From contig CBDEUH010000004.1 of the NCBI GenBank assembly GCA_965243255.1, forward strand, positions 2,294,001 through 2,358,000: a stretch of 64,000 nucleotides of DNA, written 5' to 3'. Within the stretch, counting starts at the first letter, position 1; every line of letters begins with the position of its first letter. This stretch comes from Bin87 sp965243255 (lineage in GTDB: Bacteria; Chloroflexota; Dehalococcoidia; Lucifugimonadales; UBA3495). The notes beneath the pieces were generated by a model. The model ran no database searches. It was not told the origin of the DNA and was given only the letters and a program-made list of their open reading frames with translations. Positions 42,857-52,024 of the stretch are shown one piece after another. Made by a program: the position numbers and the translations under genes.

Positions 42857-43939
42857 CTATCTGTTGCCCTCACTCCAACTTTCTTCCCAGCCGGCGGAGC
42901 CGCCTTGCCAGCCCTCGCCGGGGTAGTAGTAATAGAAGGTGGGCCGTTCGCCGCCGGCGGGGAAGCCAGGCGGCGTTTCGCCCGGCGCGCTCTCGGTGAG
43001 CAGGGACAGGGGCAGGCCGTGCCCGTTGCCCCAGCCTTCACCCGTCCACAGCGTGGGCGCTTCGCCATCGGGTCCCGGCGGCAGCTCGGAGCGCAGGGCT
43101 CGCAGCGCCTCCCGCAGCACCAGCAGGTTCACGTCGATCACGTCGTAGTCGGACAGGCCGGCCAGTTCGGCGGCCTTGACGATGGCCTCGGCGTCGCTGC
43201 CGATGGCGTCGGCCAGGCCGTACTCGACGGCTTCCACGCCGACGTAGAGGCGGGCGTCGCCCACCTGCTCGGGGGACAGCCGCAGCCGGTCGCCGCGCTC
43301 CTGAACCACCAGGCCGACGAAGGCGGTGCGCAGCCGGTTGAGCATGTCGAACCAATGCTGGCGGTCGGCGCCGGTGAGCTTATAGGGGCCGGTGCCGATG
43401 GTGCGCTCGGAGGGCGGGAAGGGCAGGACGCCAATGCCGCCGACGATGACGCCGATGTTGCCCACCAGGGAGGAGGGCTGGGCGTACACGTGGTTGCCGG
43501 CCATGGCCATCATGTAGCCGCCGCTGGCGGCGATGCCGTTCATGACCATGACGACGGGCTTGTCCTCACGCAGGCGGCGCACTTCCAGGTAGAGCTTTTC
43601 GCTGGCCGCCGCGCCGCCGCCCGGAGAGGACAGGCTGATGACCACGGCCTGGATGCTGTCGTCCCGGCGGGCGTAGTCCAGGTGGCGCATGATGATGCGG
43701 GTGGAGTTCTCGGTGATGATGAAGGGGGGAATGCTGATGACGCCGACGCTGGCGCGACCCTGGCCCAGGCCGGGGCCGAAGCCCAGCAGGGGGCCGGCGT
43801 AGAGGACGGCCAGGGCGACCACGGCGGCCAGGATACCGGCCAGGGCCGCCAGGAGGGCCGCGCCGCGCCATCCGCCGAAGGGACGGCGGCCAGCGGGAGC
43901 GGCGGGGGCGTCAGAGGGTTGCGGTTGGGTCTGTTCCAT
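42857..43939 (-). CDS. sppA: Signal peptide peptidase SppA-like serine protease (S49)
   Basis: 360 residues. One N-terminal membrane helix (about 26-50), then the S49 fold: VISLSSPGGGAAASEKLY, VMNGIAASGGYMMAMAG with the nucleophile Ser, NIGVIVGG, and TGPYKLTGADRQ whose Lys is the likely general base (Ser-Lys dyad). Length and single-domain form match the short bacterial SppA/SohB type. It degrades cleaved signal peptides and membrane proteins. First gene of a probable operon with the next two envelope genes. Confidence 0.85.
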   Translation of the reverse strand: MEQTQPQPSDAPAAPAGRRPFGGWRGAALLAALAGILAAVVALAVLYAGPLLGFGPGLGQGRASVGVISIPPFIITENSTRIIMRHLDYARRDDSIQAVVISLSSPGGGAAASEKLYLEVRRLREDKPVVMVMNGIAASGGYMMAMAGNHVYAQPSSLVGNIGVIVGGIGVLPFPPSERTIGTGPYKLTGADRQHWFDMLNRLRTAFVGLVVQERGDRLRLSPEQVGDARLYVGVEAVEYGLADAIGSDAEAIVKAAELAGLSDYDVIDVNLLVLREALRALRSELPPGPDGEAPTLWTGEGWGNGHGLPLSLLTESAPGETPPGFPAGGERPTFYYYYPGEGWQGGSAGWEESWSEGNR

Positions 43940-44038
43940 ATCAGCCAGTGTAGCACACAGGCGACGTGCGATTGGTCATTCTTGCTGGCGGGAGACGGTT
44001 AGGGAACCGCCCTTTATCGGGTGGGGGAGGTGGGGGTT

Positions 44039-44150
44039 GTCAGAATCAGGATTTTTGGGATTTGGGGATTTTCAGGATTGGGGTTGGCCTCCGGTGGGGG
44101 GATTGTCGGAATCAGGATTTTGGGATTTGAGGATTTTCGGGATTTTGGGT
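44039..44150 (+). repeat. Two copies of the GTCAGAATCAGGATT intergenic repeat
   Basis: GTCAGAATCAGGATTTTTGG at 44039 and GTCGGAATCAGGATTTTGGG at 44104, each followed by GGATTTTCAGGATT-like text rich in GG/GGG runs. They belong to the same family as 30509-30551, 50472-50515 and 53763-53807. Confidence 0.7.
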
Positions 44151-44225
44151 AGCCTGCCTGAGGTCGGTTTCCGGAATTCACTTTGGTCGCCGTCAGTCCC
44201 ACGGCCGGGGGGTTCTTACGCACTT

Positions 44226-44410
44226 CCACTTCCAGTGTTTGTGACGGCAATCTGTTATCCGCCAATGGCAGCTGTGGTCGCACCGTGCCACTTCCAGTGT
44301 CTATGACGGTAGTCGGTTCTCCGCCAATGGCAGCTGTGGCCGCACCGTTGCCACTTCCAGTGTCTATGACGGTAGTCGGTTCTCCGTCAATGGCAGCTGT
44401 GGCCGCACCG
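44226..44410. repeat. Tandem repeat, period 62-63 bp, three units
   Basis: Units begin CCACTTCCAGTGT at 44226, 44288 and 44351 and share CCGCCAATGGCAGCTGTGG. The second and third units are nearly identical, the first is diverged. Contiguous units without unique spacers exclude a CRISPR array. Confidence 0.85.
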
Positions 44411-44590
44411 TCGTGCGATTTAGGATTAGCTGACTGTTTTTGGCCGTTGACGACCGCAGTGATGTTGACCTCGTTGGCAGGCTGGGTTGGGATACCGATT
44501 TGCTAGCAGTAAGGCTATGATAGAACAAACGTACGGCCTTGTCAACAGGGCCGGAGTCATAATAACGAACAAAGTGGGAGAGCCGGGGAA

Positions 44591-44620
44591 GAGGCCCCCG
44601 TCGTTGCGGACGGAGGCCCC
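44591..44620 (-). terminator. Hairpin downstream of the collagen-like gene
   Basis: GAGGCCCCCGTC and GACGGAGGCCCC pair over about 12 bases (two wobble/mismatch positions) around a 6-base loop, 43 bases after the stop of the minus-strand gene. No strong U-run follows. Confidence 0.4.
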
Positions 44621-44662
44621 TGGTGACCCGCCGGAGCGGGCCGGTGTGGGTTGACGCTGCGC

Positions 44663-45361
44663 TTACGCGCCGGTGGTGCGCCGTCCCATGATGATGGCCG
44701 CCACTGCGATGACCGCAGCCACGATGGCGACGATCAAAGCGATGATGCCCATGGGGCTGGGCGCGCCGGCAGGACCGACCGCGCCGTCAGCGCCGGCGGG
44801 ACCCGGAGGGCCCGGAGGTCCGGCTACGCCCTGGGCGCCCTGGGCGCCGTCAGCGCCGGCGGGGCCAGCAGGTCCGGCCGGGCCAGTGTCGCCAGCAGGT
44901 CCCATCTTGCCCTCCATGCCGTCAGCGCCGGCAGGTCCGGGGATGCCCGGAGGGCCGCCAGGGCCGGCAGGACCCGGCATTGCCGGTTCCATCATGGCTT
45001 CAAGGTTGGCTTCCAGCATCAGGATTTCCCGGCCGCCGGACATCCAGTCGTACATGTACTCGGACATCCGGTCGCCAACCATGAAGGACACCATGTTCGC
45101 GCCCGCGGGAGGCTGCATCAGTTCCAGCTGGAACTTGCCGCCCTGCATGGTCATGGTCGAGTCCAGTTTCATGTCTCCGGCCATGGCCACGACCATGGTG
45201 CCTTCGGGCACCGGGATGCCGTCGGCGGTAGCCGTACCGAAGATGAACGCGGGCGGCACGTTGGGTGTCGCGCCCCCGTCCTGGGCTGCAACCAGCCCCA
45301 GGGGCAGCGCCAGCAACAGGGCAATCAATGCCCCCGCCGCTACCTTAGCGTATCTTTTCAT
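44663..45361 (-). CDS. Collagen-like repeat protein with signal peptide and C-terminal membrane anchor
   Basis: 232 residues. Signal peptide (1-26, cut near LVAAQ), a beta-rich domain (30-115, FIFGTATADGIPVPEGTMVV) seen in other exported Chloroflexota proteins, about 70 residues of G-x-y triplets rich in Pro (130-200, for example GPAGPGGPPGIPGPAGADG), then a transmembrane helix (about 205-226) and a basic tail. The triplets should form a collagen-like triple helix that projects from the membrane. Upstream is the large FN3 surface protein, possibly co-transcribed. Confidence 0.8.
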   Translation of the reverse strand: MKRYAKVAAGALIALLLALPLGLVAAQDGGATPNVPPAFIFGTATADGIPVPEGTMVVAMAGDMKLDSTMTMQGGKFQLELMQPPAGANMVSFMVGDRMSEYMYDWMSGGREILMLEANLEAMMEPAMPGPAGPGGPPGIPGPAGADGMEGKMGPAGDTGPAGPAGPAGADGAQGAQGVAGPPGPPGPAGADGAVGPAGAPSPMGIIALIVAIVAAVIAVAAIIMGRRTTGA

Positions 45362-45410
45362 AACGATTTGCTCCTCGCTGTCTTCCGGTTCATTGGTTCA
45401 GGGGTTTCCC

Positions 45411-45434
45411 GCCCTCCCCAGGTCAGGGGAGGGC
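45411..45434 (-). terminator. Perfect hairpin downstream of the FN3 surface-protein gene
   Basis: GCCCTCCCC (45411-45419) and GGGGAGGGC (45426-45434) pair exactly around a 6-base loop, between the stop of the FN3 gene and the start of the collagen-like gene. It could attenuate transcription between them. Confidence 0.45.
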
Positions 45435-45447
45435 GAGAGTCAGCCGG

Positions 45448-48400
45448 TTACCAAATCACCAGGTTCCAGCAGTCGGTGCCCACGCAGCTGAGGCTGTGGG
45501 TTACCCCGTCCAGCACCACGTCCTGGTCCTCGTTGATGAGTATCCAGTAGGGGTTGTTCTCAGCCAGCTCGGTCAGCGTGTTGAGTTCGGCGAACTCAGG
45601 CCGCGGGTCGTAGAACGACCAGGTCTTGCCGACGTTGTCGAAGTAGAAGACGGCTTGAAGGTTGTCGCCCAGGTCGGTCAGCGCGTCGGGCAGCGGGGTT
45701 GCCGCGCCGCGTGCGGAGGCCTCACCGAGGATTTCCAACTGCACGATGGCCGTTACGTCCTCCACGACGATGCGCACCGGGTAGAAACCGGGGTCCGCGT
45801 AGGGAACCGTGACTTCAACGGTTACGTCACCTTCGGGGTCGGTGGTGTAGGCCACGTTGTGCAGACGGTCGCTGCCGTCAATGATTACCGCGTCCACCAA
45901 CTCGATGATGGGCATTCCGGTCAGCTCCAGGGTGACCGTGTCGCCAGGGCGGGCCATGGCCGGGGTGATGGTTACGTTGGAGGAAGGCACCGCGAAGGTG
46001 ATTTCTTCCTCAATGCTGCCACCATCGCCATCGTACAGCACCGTGATGGTGTGGTCCTTGCCCAGCTGGACAGTGGAGCGGAGCTGGTACTCGTAGTAGA
46101 ACCGGCCCGTGCTGTCGATACCCGTGCTGCGGGTACGCATCTGGCCAGCGCCTTCGTCAATGGTGATTTCGACGTCCTGGTCGGCATCAGACGTGCTGAC
46201 GGGCCAGTTCGTGCCGCTAATCTTGATGTAGTCCCGCGGTCCGGCGATTTCCGGATGCACCATCAGGGTGGCTCCCTTGACGGTAATCGAGGTGGTGGCC
46301 TCGAACTCGTTGCCGTCCGTCACCTCGATTTCGTAGGTGCCGGCGTCAAGAGCCGGGTTGTCGTCGCCGTCGGCCCAGACCCTGACGGTGGCGCTGAAGG
46401 TGCCGCCGCTGGTGGTCTTGACCACTTCAATGGTGTCGCCGTCGACGACCATGCTCTCGGTTCCGGACTCGTCAACGACCAACGGCTGGCCGCCAATCTT
46501 GATGTCCTCGACGTTGATGTAGGACTTTTCGCTGAAGCCCTCGCCGGTGATGACGATGGACTCGTTGGGCGCGACTTCGGTCTTGCTCAGGTTGAGCGTG
46601 CCAGGGGAGACGGTGATCGTGGTCTGCTTCTTGACGTCTACTTCGCCATCCTGGTCAGAATCCACCTCAACGCTGATTTCGATGGTGGCCTCCAGGCCGC
46701 CGGGCATATTGAAGGTGAACTCTTTGCCATCGGCATCGACGTCGAAGGCATCAACGTCGCCGGTAGCCTTGGTCCAAACCTTCTGCATGCCGCCCAGGGT
46801 AACCTTAACGACATCACCCTCGTCAAAATCCTCGAAGTCCCGCAGCTTGACGGTAACCTCGTCACCGGCGCTGACCGACTTGGGTTCAACGGCGATGGAA
46901 GGTTCCAGGTTGAAGGACTCAATGGTGGTGGCCTGTTGATTATTTGCGTCGTCGTCCGCCACGCAGATGTGGTTGGTGTTGCCCGCCGTGAAGTCGTCGG
47001 TGGTGACCTCAACTGTAAATACAGCGGTGTGGACACTGTCCACGACGGCCTCACCGACCCTCGCTGAGCGACCACCGGCCTGAACGATGAGGGCTCGACA
47101 ATCGGCCGGCGCCGCGTCCTGTCCACTCAGGACGAAAGCTCCAGCATTGCGGCCCTTGTTGAGACCGTTGGCGGTGATGGTCAACTCGTAACCGCGCTTG
47201 TTGGCGTCGTCGCTCAGCTTGACCTTGGGCTTTATCACCAAGTTACTGGCAGTAGCAGCGCCACCGTTCACACTGAGCTTCTCCTCAAAGTCGGCTTCAA
47301 CGCTCTCAGCAGGACCAAGAACCTGGTACGCGACTTCGTAGGAGCCAGCTTCAGTATCGTTCTTGATGCCGGCTTCCTTGACAATGCTCAAGGTAAAGTT
47401 GGTAGTGTCAGGAATCCCTTCGGGAGTTCCGGTATCGGCGGCGGTCATGTTGGGAACGTAAACGCGGATGGTGTGAGCGTCCGTACCGGTGAATGCCGCA
47501 TCTTCAGTATCCACGACAACGCGGGATGCGCTGACAGGAGAACCGCCGCTAGCAGTGCTGGCAGACGTGAAGAAAACATCCTGCGGCCGAATAGTACCCG
47601 GGACCTGGAAATCGTCTTCCAGGAAGAGGACTATCGAACCACCCACCGGGATTATCTCACCGTCTGTTCTACCCCTGAACACGAGGTTAGCGGATCCGCC
47701 GGGCGAAGAACTGAACCCCTCAATGGTAGGAGGGGCATTCTCACCAGTAGCAGCCGTAACGTCAAGGGTGATACTGGCGGCCTTCTTAGTGGTGGCACTG
47801 ACAGTAGCTGGTGCCTCGGTGCCACCAGGAGAGGTGTTGCTAACGGTCGCGGTGATCGTTACCGTGTAAGCTGAGTTTTCTGTCAAGGAAGTGCATGCAC
47901 TCTCTCTAGTGGCTGCATCAGTGATGGGAGACGCGCAAGTCGCCGAATCACTTGTACCATCGGTTCTCGCGATAGCCACGGTGTACCCAGAGATAGTGGA
48001 TCCGCCAAGGTCAGCAGCTTCGTCCCAAGAAACTGTGAACGTAGTTGCAGTGATGGAGGAAACCATTGGGTTCTGGGGCGCGCTGGGATGGACCGCACCA
48101 GGGGTGTGAGCCGCCGTCGTTGCGGCGTCGTCCGCTCCAACGAACATACCGTAGCCGCTATCTCCATTGGCGTTTGTCGCCTTTACTCGGACATTATACT
48201 CCGAACCGTTGGTCAGAGATGTAATCATGTGTGTCCGTGCACCGGCAGGGAAGGTCATTGACGCCCATTCAGTTGCGGTGTCAAGCTTGTGCTCCACCGT
48301 GTAACCGGTGATTGGCGATCCGCCATCATCTCGCGGACGCCACGTCACGGTGAGCCTCGCTGGGCCAGGCATAACCGTTACGCTCGGCGCTTCTGGTGCA

Positions 48401-48528
48401 ATTCCCTGCGCCTCGGTGGTGTCGGCGTTAGGCATGAGCAGAACGCCGGCAAGGGTCAGCGCGCCGATAATGGCGAGGGCCGCTACCAGCGGCGCTGACC
48501 AGATGAATTTTCTGGTTTTGGTTTTCAT
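45448..48528 (-). CDS. Large FN3/Ig-like surface protein
   Basis: 1,026 residues from ATG 48526-48528, with GAGGAG 12 bases upstream. Signal/anchor helix 9-32, FN3 domains at about 40-130 and 145-240, several Ig-like or IPT/TIG-like domains through 450-930 (for example TLNLSKTEVAPNESIVITGEGF and VTITPAMARPGDTVTLELTGMP), and a C-terminal WSFYDPRPEFAELNTL with YWI module that recurs in Chloroflexota surface proteins. It has two Cys at the very end (SCVGTDCW). An S-layer or adhesion role is inferred. Confidence 0.75.
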   Translation of the reverse strand: MKTKTRKFIWSAPLVAALAIIGALTLAGVLLMPNADTTEAQGIAPEAPSVTVMPGPARLTVTWRPRDDGGSPITGYTVEHKLDTATEWASMTFPAGARTHMITSLTNGSEYNVRVKATNANGDSGYGMFVGADDAATTAAHTPGAVHPSAPQNPMVSSITATTFTVSWDEAADLGGSTISGYTVAIARTDGTSDSATCASPITDAATRESACTSLTENSAYTVTITATVSNTSPGGTEAPATVSATTKKAASITLDVTAATGENAPPTIEGFSSSPGGSANLVFRGRTDGEIIPVGGSIVLFLEDDFQVPGTIRPQDVFFTSASTASGGSPVSASRVVVDTEDAAFTGTDAHTIRVYVPNMTAADTGTPEGIPDTTNFTLSIVKEAGIKNDTEAGSYEVAYQVLGPAESVEADFEEKLSVNGGAATASNLVIKPKVKLSDDANKRGYELTITANGLNKGRNAGAFVLSGQDAAPADCRALIVQAGGRSARVGEAVVDSVHTAVFTVEVTTDDFTAGNTNHICVADDDANNQQATTIESFNLEPSIAVEPKSVSAGDEVTVKLRDFEDFDEGDVVKVTLGGMQKVWTKATGDVDAFDVDADGKEFTFNMPGGLEATIEISVEVDSDQDGEVDVKKQTTITVSPGTLNLSKTEVAPNESIVITGEGFSEKSYINVEDIKIGGQPLVVDESGTESMVVDGDTIEVVKTTSGGTFSATVRVWADGDDNPALDAGTYEIEVTDGNEFEATTSITVKGATLMVHPEIAGPRDYIKISGTNWPVSTSDADQDVEITIDEGAGQMRTRSTGIDSTGRFYYEYQLRSTVQLGKDHTITVLYDGDGGSIEEEITFAVPSSNVTITPAMARPGDTVTLELTGMPIIELVDAVIIDGSDRLHNVAYTTDPEGDVTVEVTVPYADPGFYPVRIVVEDVTAIVQLEILGEASARGAATPLPDALTDLGDNLQAVFYFDNVGKTWSFYDPRPEFAELNTLTELAENNPYWILINEDQDVVLDGVTHSLSCVGTDCWNLVIW

Positions 48529-48857
48529 TTGACAGAATCTCCTCATTGAGATCGCCATTTGGGTTGGTTGAATTGGGATTCATCCCCCAGGTTCCCGGTT
48601 GGGTAGTTGGGGGCGGGTTGTCAGTTGTGCGGCGGCGGCACCTCCTTGTCGAGTAGGCCCCAATGGTTCCGGGTCAAGCCCGGAATGACGAGGGGCCGGA
48701 GAAAATGATAACAGACTGAGGGGATTGTAACAGCCGCCGAATTACGGGGATATTACGAAAGGGGAGAAATTTGGACGAATTTTAGTAAAGGGGATGGGAG
48801 CGGGGCCGCGTAAATGCTGCCGCGGAAATATCAGCATAGCGTGTTATCATCGCCGCC
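48529..48857. other. Divergent intergenic region
   Basis: It holds promoters for the FN3 gene (minus) and the carboxylase operon (plus) by position. A TTCCGGGTCAAGCCCGGAA palindrome (about 48668-48686), followed by TGACG, belongs to the same general class as the GTCATTCC palindromic repeats. No gene. Confidence 0.5.
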
Positions 48858-50465
48858 ATGGAAGTGATTGGCTCTGACGCGCGGGCGGGCGACCGGGATT
48901 TTGCGGACAACCAGGCGCGGATGTCGGCCCTGGTGGGCGAGCTGAAGGAGCGGCTGGCCCTGGCCCGGGCCGGCGGCGGGCAGCGGGCGGTGGAATTGCA
49001 CCGCAGCCGGGGCAAGCTGCTGGCGCGGGAGCGCATCGACCGGCTGGTGGACGCCAACACGCCGTTCCTGGAGCTGAGTCCGCTGGCGGCGTGGGAGCTG
49101 TACGACGGGGAGGTTCCGTCGGCTGGCATCGTCACCGGCGTGGGCGTGGTGCAGGGCAAGGAGGCGGTGGTGCTGGCCAACGACGCCACGGTGAAGGGCG
49201 GGACGTACTATCCGCTGACGGTGAAGAAGCACCTGCGGGCCCAGGAAGTGGCGCTGGAGAACCACCTGCCCTGCATCTACCTGGTGGACTCCGGGGGCGC
49301 GTTCCTGCCGCTGCAGGCGGAGGTGTTCCCGGACCGGGAGCACTTCGGGCGCATCTTCTATAACCAGGCGCGGATGTCGGCGCTGGGCATTCCGCAGGTG
49401 GCGGTGGTGATGGGGTCGTGCACGGCCGGGGGCGCGTACATTCCGGCGATGAGCGACGAGGTGGTGATGGTGCGGCAGCAGGGGACGATCTTCCTGGGCG
49501 GGCCGCCGCTGGTGCGGGCGGCGACGGGGGAGGAGGTTGATCCGGAGACGCTGGGCGGCGCGGACGTGCATACGCGGGTGTCGGGCGTGGCGGACCACCA
49601 GGCGGCGGACGATGAGGACGCGCTGGCCATCACCCGGGACATCGTGGAGAACTTCGTGCGGCGTCGGGATTTGCCCTTCGAGGTGTCCGCGCCGGAGCCG
49701 CCGGCGTACGACCCGGCGGAGCTGTACGGGATAGTGTCGCCGGACAACCGGCGGCAGTACGACGTGCGGGAGGTGATAGCGCGCATCGTGGACGGGAGCC
49801 GGTTCCACGAGTTCAAGGCGGAGTACGGGGCGACGCTGGTGTGCGGGTTCGCGCGGGTGTGGGGGTATCCGGTGGGCGTGGTGGCGAACAACGGGGTGCT
49901 GTTCTCGGAGAGCGCGCTGAAAGGGACGCACTTCATCGAGCTGTGCAGCCAGCGGGGCATCCCCCTGCTGTTCCTGCAGAACATCACGGGGTTCATGGTG
50001 GGCAGCCAGTACGAGCAGGGCGGCATCGCCAAGGACGGGGCGAAGATGGTGATGGCGGTGTCCAACGCGGCGGTGCCCAAGTTCACGGTGATCATCGGCA
50101 GTTCCTTCGGGGCGGGCAACTACGGGATGTGCGGGCGGGCCTACCAGCCGCGGTTCCTGTGGGCGTGGCCCAACGCGCGCATCTCGGTGATGGGCGGGCA
50201 GCAGGCGGCGGAGGTGTTGCTGACCATCCGGCTGCAGCAGCTGGAGCGGCAGGGGCAGACGATGGCGCAGGAGGAGCGGGACGAGCTGCAGCGTCCCATC
50301 CTGGAGAAGTACGAGGCGGAGGGCGATCCGTACTACAGCACGGCGCGGCTGTGGGACGACGGGGTGATTGACCCGGTGGACACGCGGGACGTGGTGGGCC
50401 TGGGGATTGCGGCGTCGCTGAACGCGCCCTTCCCGGAGCCGCAGCGGGGCGTGTTCCGGATGTAG
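48858..50465 (+). CDS. mccB: Acyl-CoA carboxylase carboxyltransferase, methylcrotonyl-CoA carboxylase beta type
   Basis: 535 residues, the usual MCC-beta length. Two crotonase-like halves: the N-terminal one with LVDSGGAFLPLQ, PDREHFGRIFYNQARMSA (an MCC-beta hallmark) and MGSCTAGGAYIPAMSDE; the C-terminal one with NITGFMVGSQYEQGGIAKDGAKM and GSSFGAGNYGMCGRAY. It transfers the carboxyl from carboxybiotin to the acyl-CoA, in leucine breakdown if the substrate is 3-methylcrotonyl-CoA. First gene of an operon with biotin carboxylase and BCCP. Confidence 0.85.
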   Translation: MEVIGSDARAGDRDFADNQARMSALVGELKERLALARAGGGQRAVELHRSRGKLLARERIDRLVDANTPFLELSPLAAWELYDGEVPSAGIVTGVGVVQGKEAVVLANDATVKGGTYYPLTVKKHLRAQEVALENHLPCIYLVDSGGAFLPLQAEVFPDREHFGRIFYNQARMSALGIPQVAVVMGSCTAGGAYIPAMSDEVVMVRQQGTIFLGGPPLVRAATGEEVDPETLGGADVHTRVSGVADHQAADDEDALAITRDIVENFVRRRDLPFEVSAPEPPAYDPAELYGIVSPDNRRQYDVREVIARIVDGSRFHEFKAEYGATLVCGFARVWGYPVGVVANNGVLFSESALKGTHFIELCSQRGIPLLFLQNITGFMVGSQYEQGGIAKDGAKMVMAVSNAAVPKFTVIIGSSFGAGNYGMCGRAYQPRFLWAWPNARISVMGGQQAAEVLLTIRLQQLERQGQTMAQEERDELQRPILEKYEAEGDPYYSTARLWDDGVIDPVDTRDVVGLGIAASLNAPFPEPQRGVFRM

Positions 50466-50471
50466 GGTGTG

Positions 50472-50515
50472 GTCAGAATCAGGATTTGCCGGATTTTGAG
50501 ATTAGTGGGATTGGG
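50472..50515 (+). repeat. GTCAGAATCAGGATT repeat inside the carboxylase operon
   Basis: GTCAGAATCAGGATTTGCCGG followed by GGGATTGGG, immediately before the GTG start of the biotin carboxylase gene, filling the gap between the two genes. Confidence 0.7.
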
Positions 50516-50518
50516 CTT

Positions 50519-52024
50519 GTGTTCTCGAAAGTACTGATTGCTAATCGGGGTGAGATAGCGGTACGGGTCGGGCAAACGCTGCGGGCGATGGGGATTGCGC
50601 CGGTGGCGGTGTATTCGGAGCCGGACGCCGGGTCGCCGCACGTGAGCAGTGCGGCGGAGTCGGTGGCGCTGCCGGGGGCGACGGCGGAGGAGACGTACCT
50701 GGACATCGGCGGGATAGTGCGGGCGGCGCGGGACTGCGGGGCCGAGGCGATACATCCGGGCTACGGGTTCCTGTCGGAGAATCCGGCGTTGGCGTCGGCC
50801 TGCCGGGAGGCGGGCATCGCGTTCATCGGGCCGACGGCGGAGAGCATGGCGGCGCTGGGGGACAAGCTGCGGGCCAAGGAGATCGCCAGCGCGGCCGGGG
50901 TCGCGTCGGTGCCCAGCTCGACGGAGTGCGCGCCGGGGGACGGGGCGGCGGCGGAGTTCGCGGACTGGTGTGGGTTCCCCCTGATGGTCAAGGCGGCGGC
51001 CGGGGGCGGCGGCCGGGGTATGCGGCTGGTCAACCGGCGGCAGGATCTGGACGGCGAGATGGAGCTGGCCGGCCGGGAGGCGCAGGCGGCCTTCGGCGAC
51101 GGGCGGGTGTTCCTGGAGCGGTACGTGGCCAATCCGCGGCACGTGGAGGTGCAGGTGCTGGCCGACGGGTTGGGGCATACCGTCCACCTGGGCGAGCGGG
51201 AATGCAGCGTCCAGCGTCGGCACCAGAAGATTATCGAGGAGACGCCATCGCCGGCGCTGACGCCGGAGCTGCGGGAGCGCATGGGCGAGGCCGCCATCGC
51301 CGTGGCGCGTCAGGCCGGCTACGTGAACGCGGGCACGGTGGAGTTTCTGCTGGACGCAAGGGCCGGGGAGTTCTACTTCCTGGAGATGAACGCCCGGCTC
51401 CAGGTGGAGCATCCCATCACCGAGGCCGTGCTGGGGCTGGACCTGGTGGAGTGGCAGGTTCGCATCGCCGCCGGGGAGCGGCTGACGCTGGGGCAGGAGG
51501 ACGTTGCGCCGCGGGGTCATGCCGTCGAGTGTCGCATCTACGCCGAGGACCCGTACCGGGACTTTGTGCCATCCACGGGGACGTTGGTGCGCTGGCGGCC
51601 GCCCGGCGGGCCGGGGCTGCGGCTGGACAGCGGCGTGGTGGAGGGTCAGGAGGTGTCCATCTACTACGACCCGATGCTGGCCAAGCTGGTGGCGTGGGGG
51701 CCGACGCGGGAGGCGAGCCTGGCGCGGATGGAGGTGGCGCTGTCGCAGTTCCTGGCGCTAGGCGTAGTGACCAACATTCCGCTGCTGCGGGCGGTGATGC
51801 AGCACGGCCAGTTCCGGCGGGGCGAATACGACACCGGCTTTTTGGAGTGGAACCCGGCGGTTACCAGGCCGGCCGCGTCGGACGAGGGGCGGATGATGGC
51901 GCGGGCGCTGGCGGCGTGGGCGTCGGGTCAATCGGATGGTACGGTGGATTCTCGCCGGCGCGGGAACGACGGTGTGGTCAGCGTCGGCCCGTGGCAGTCT
52001 GCCGGCGCGCGGAGGCTGCCATGA
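50519..52024 (+). CDS. Biotin carboxylase subunit of acyl-CoA carboxylase
   Basis: The start is GTG 50519 (VFSKVLIANRGEIAVR); upstream in-frame codons are the intergenic repeat. 501 residues: the N-terminal domain with ANRGEIAVR and HPGYGFLSEN, ATP-grasp Gly-rich loop KAAAGGGGRGM, ERYVANPRHVEVQVL, ERECSVQRRHQKIIEE, and EMNARLQVEHPITE with the metal-binding Glu/Asn. It carboxylates biotin with bicarbonate and ATP. The last ~25 residues (about DSRRRGNDGVV) are encoded by a palindromic repeat and are not part of the family fold. Confidence 0.9.
   Translation: MFSKVLIANRGEIAVRVGQTLRAMGIAPVAVYSEPDAGSPHVSSAAESVALPGATAEETYLDIGGIVRAARDCGAEAIHPGYGFLSENPALASACREAGIAFIGPTAESMAALGDKLRAKEIASAAGVASVPSSTECAPGDGAAAEFADWCGFPLMVKAAAGGGGRGMRLVNRRQDLDGEMELAGREAQAAFGDGRVFLERYVANPRHVEVQVLADGLGHTVHLGERECSVQRRHQKIIEETPSPALTPELRERMGEAAIAVARQAGYVNAGTVEFLLDARAGEFYFLEMNARLQVEHPITEAVLGLDLVEWQVRIAAGERLTLGQEDVAPRGHAVECRIYAEDPYRDFVPSTGTLVRWRPPGGPGLRLDSGVVEGQEVSIYYDPMLAKLVAWGPTREASLARMEVALSQFLALGVVTNIPLLRAVMQHGQFRRGEYDTGFLEWNPAVTRPAASDEGRMMARALAAWASGQSDGTVDSRRRGNDGVVSVGPWQSAGARRLP
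51947..51977 (+). repeat. Palindromic GTCATTCCCGC-type repeat inside the biotin carboxylase tail
   Basis: GGTGGATTCTCGCCGGCGCG followed by GGAACGACGG matches the reverse complement of 27829-27859 with few changes. It forms a stem CGCC-GGCG and is translated as the C-terminal tail of the biotin carboxylase. Confidence 0.65.

Larger units (their letters stand above)
43940..44662. other. Repeat-rich intergenic region
   Basis: 723 bases without a supported gene. It holds two copies of the GTCAGAATCAGGATT repeat (44039-44085, 44106-44150), a 62-63-bp tandem repeat array (44226-44410) and a terminator-like hairpin (44591-44620). Confidence 0.6.

Noticed and set aside
44226..44410. CRISPR array
   Set aside because: The repeats are contiguous units of 62-63 bp without unique spacers, and no cas gene is present.
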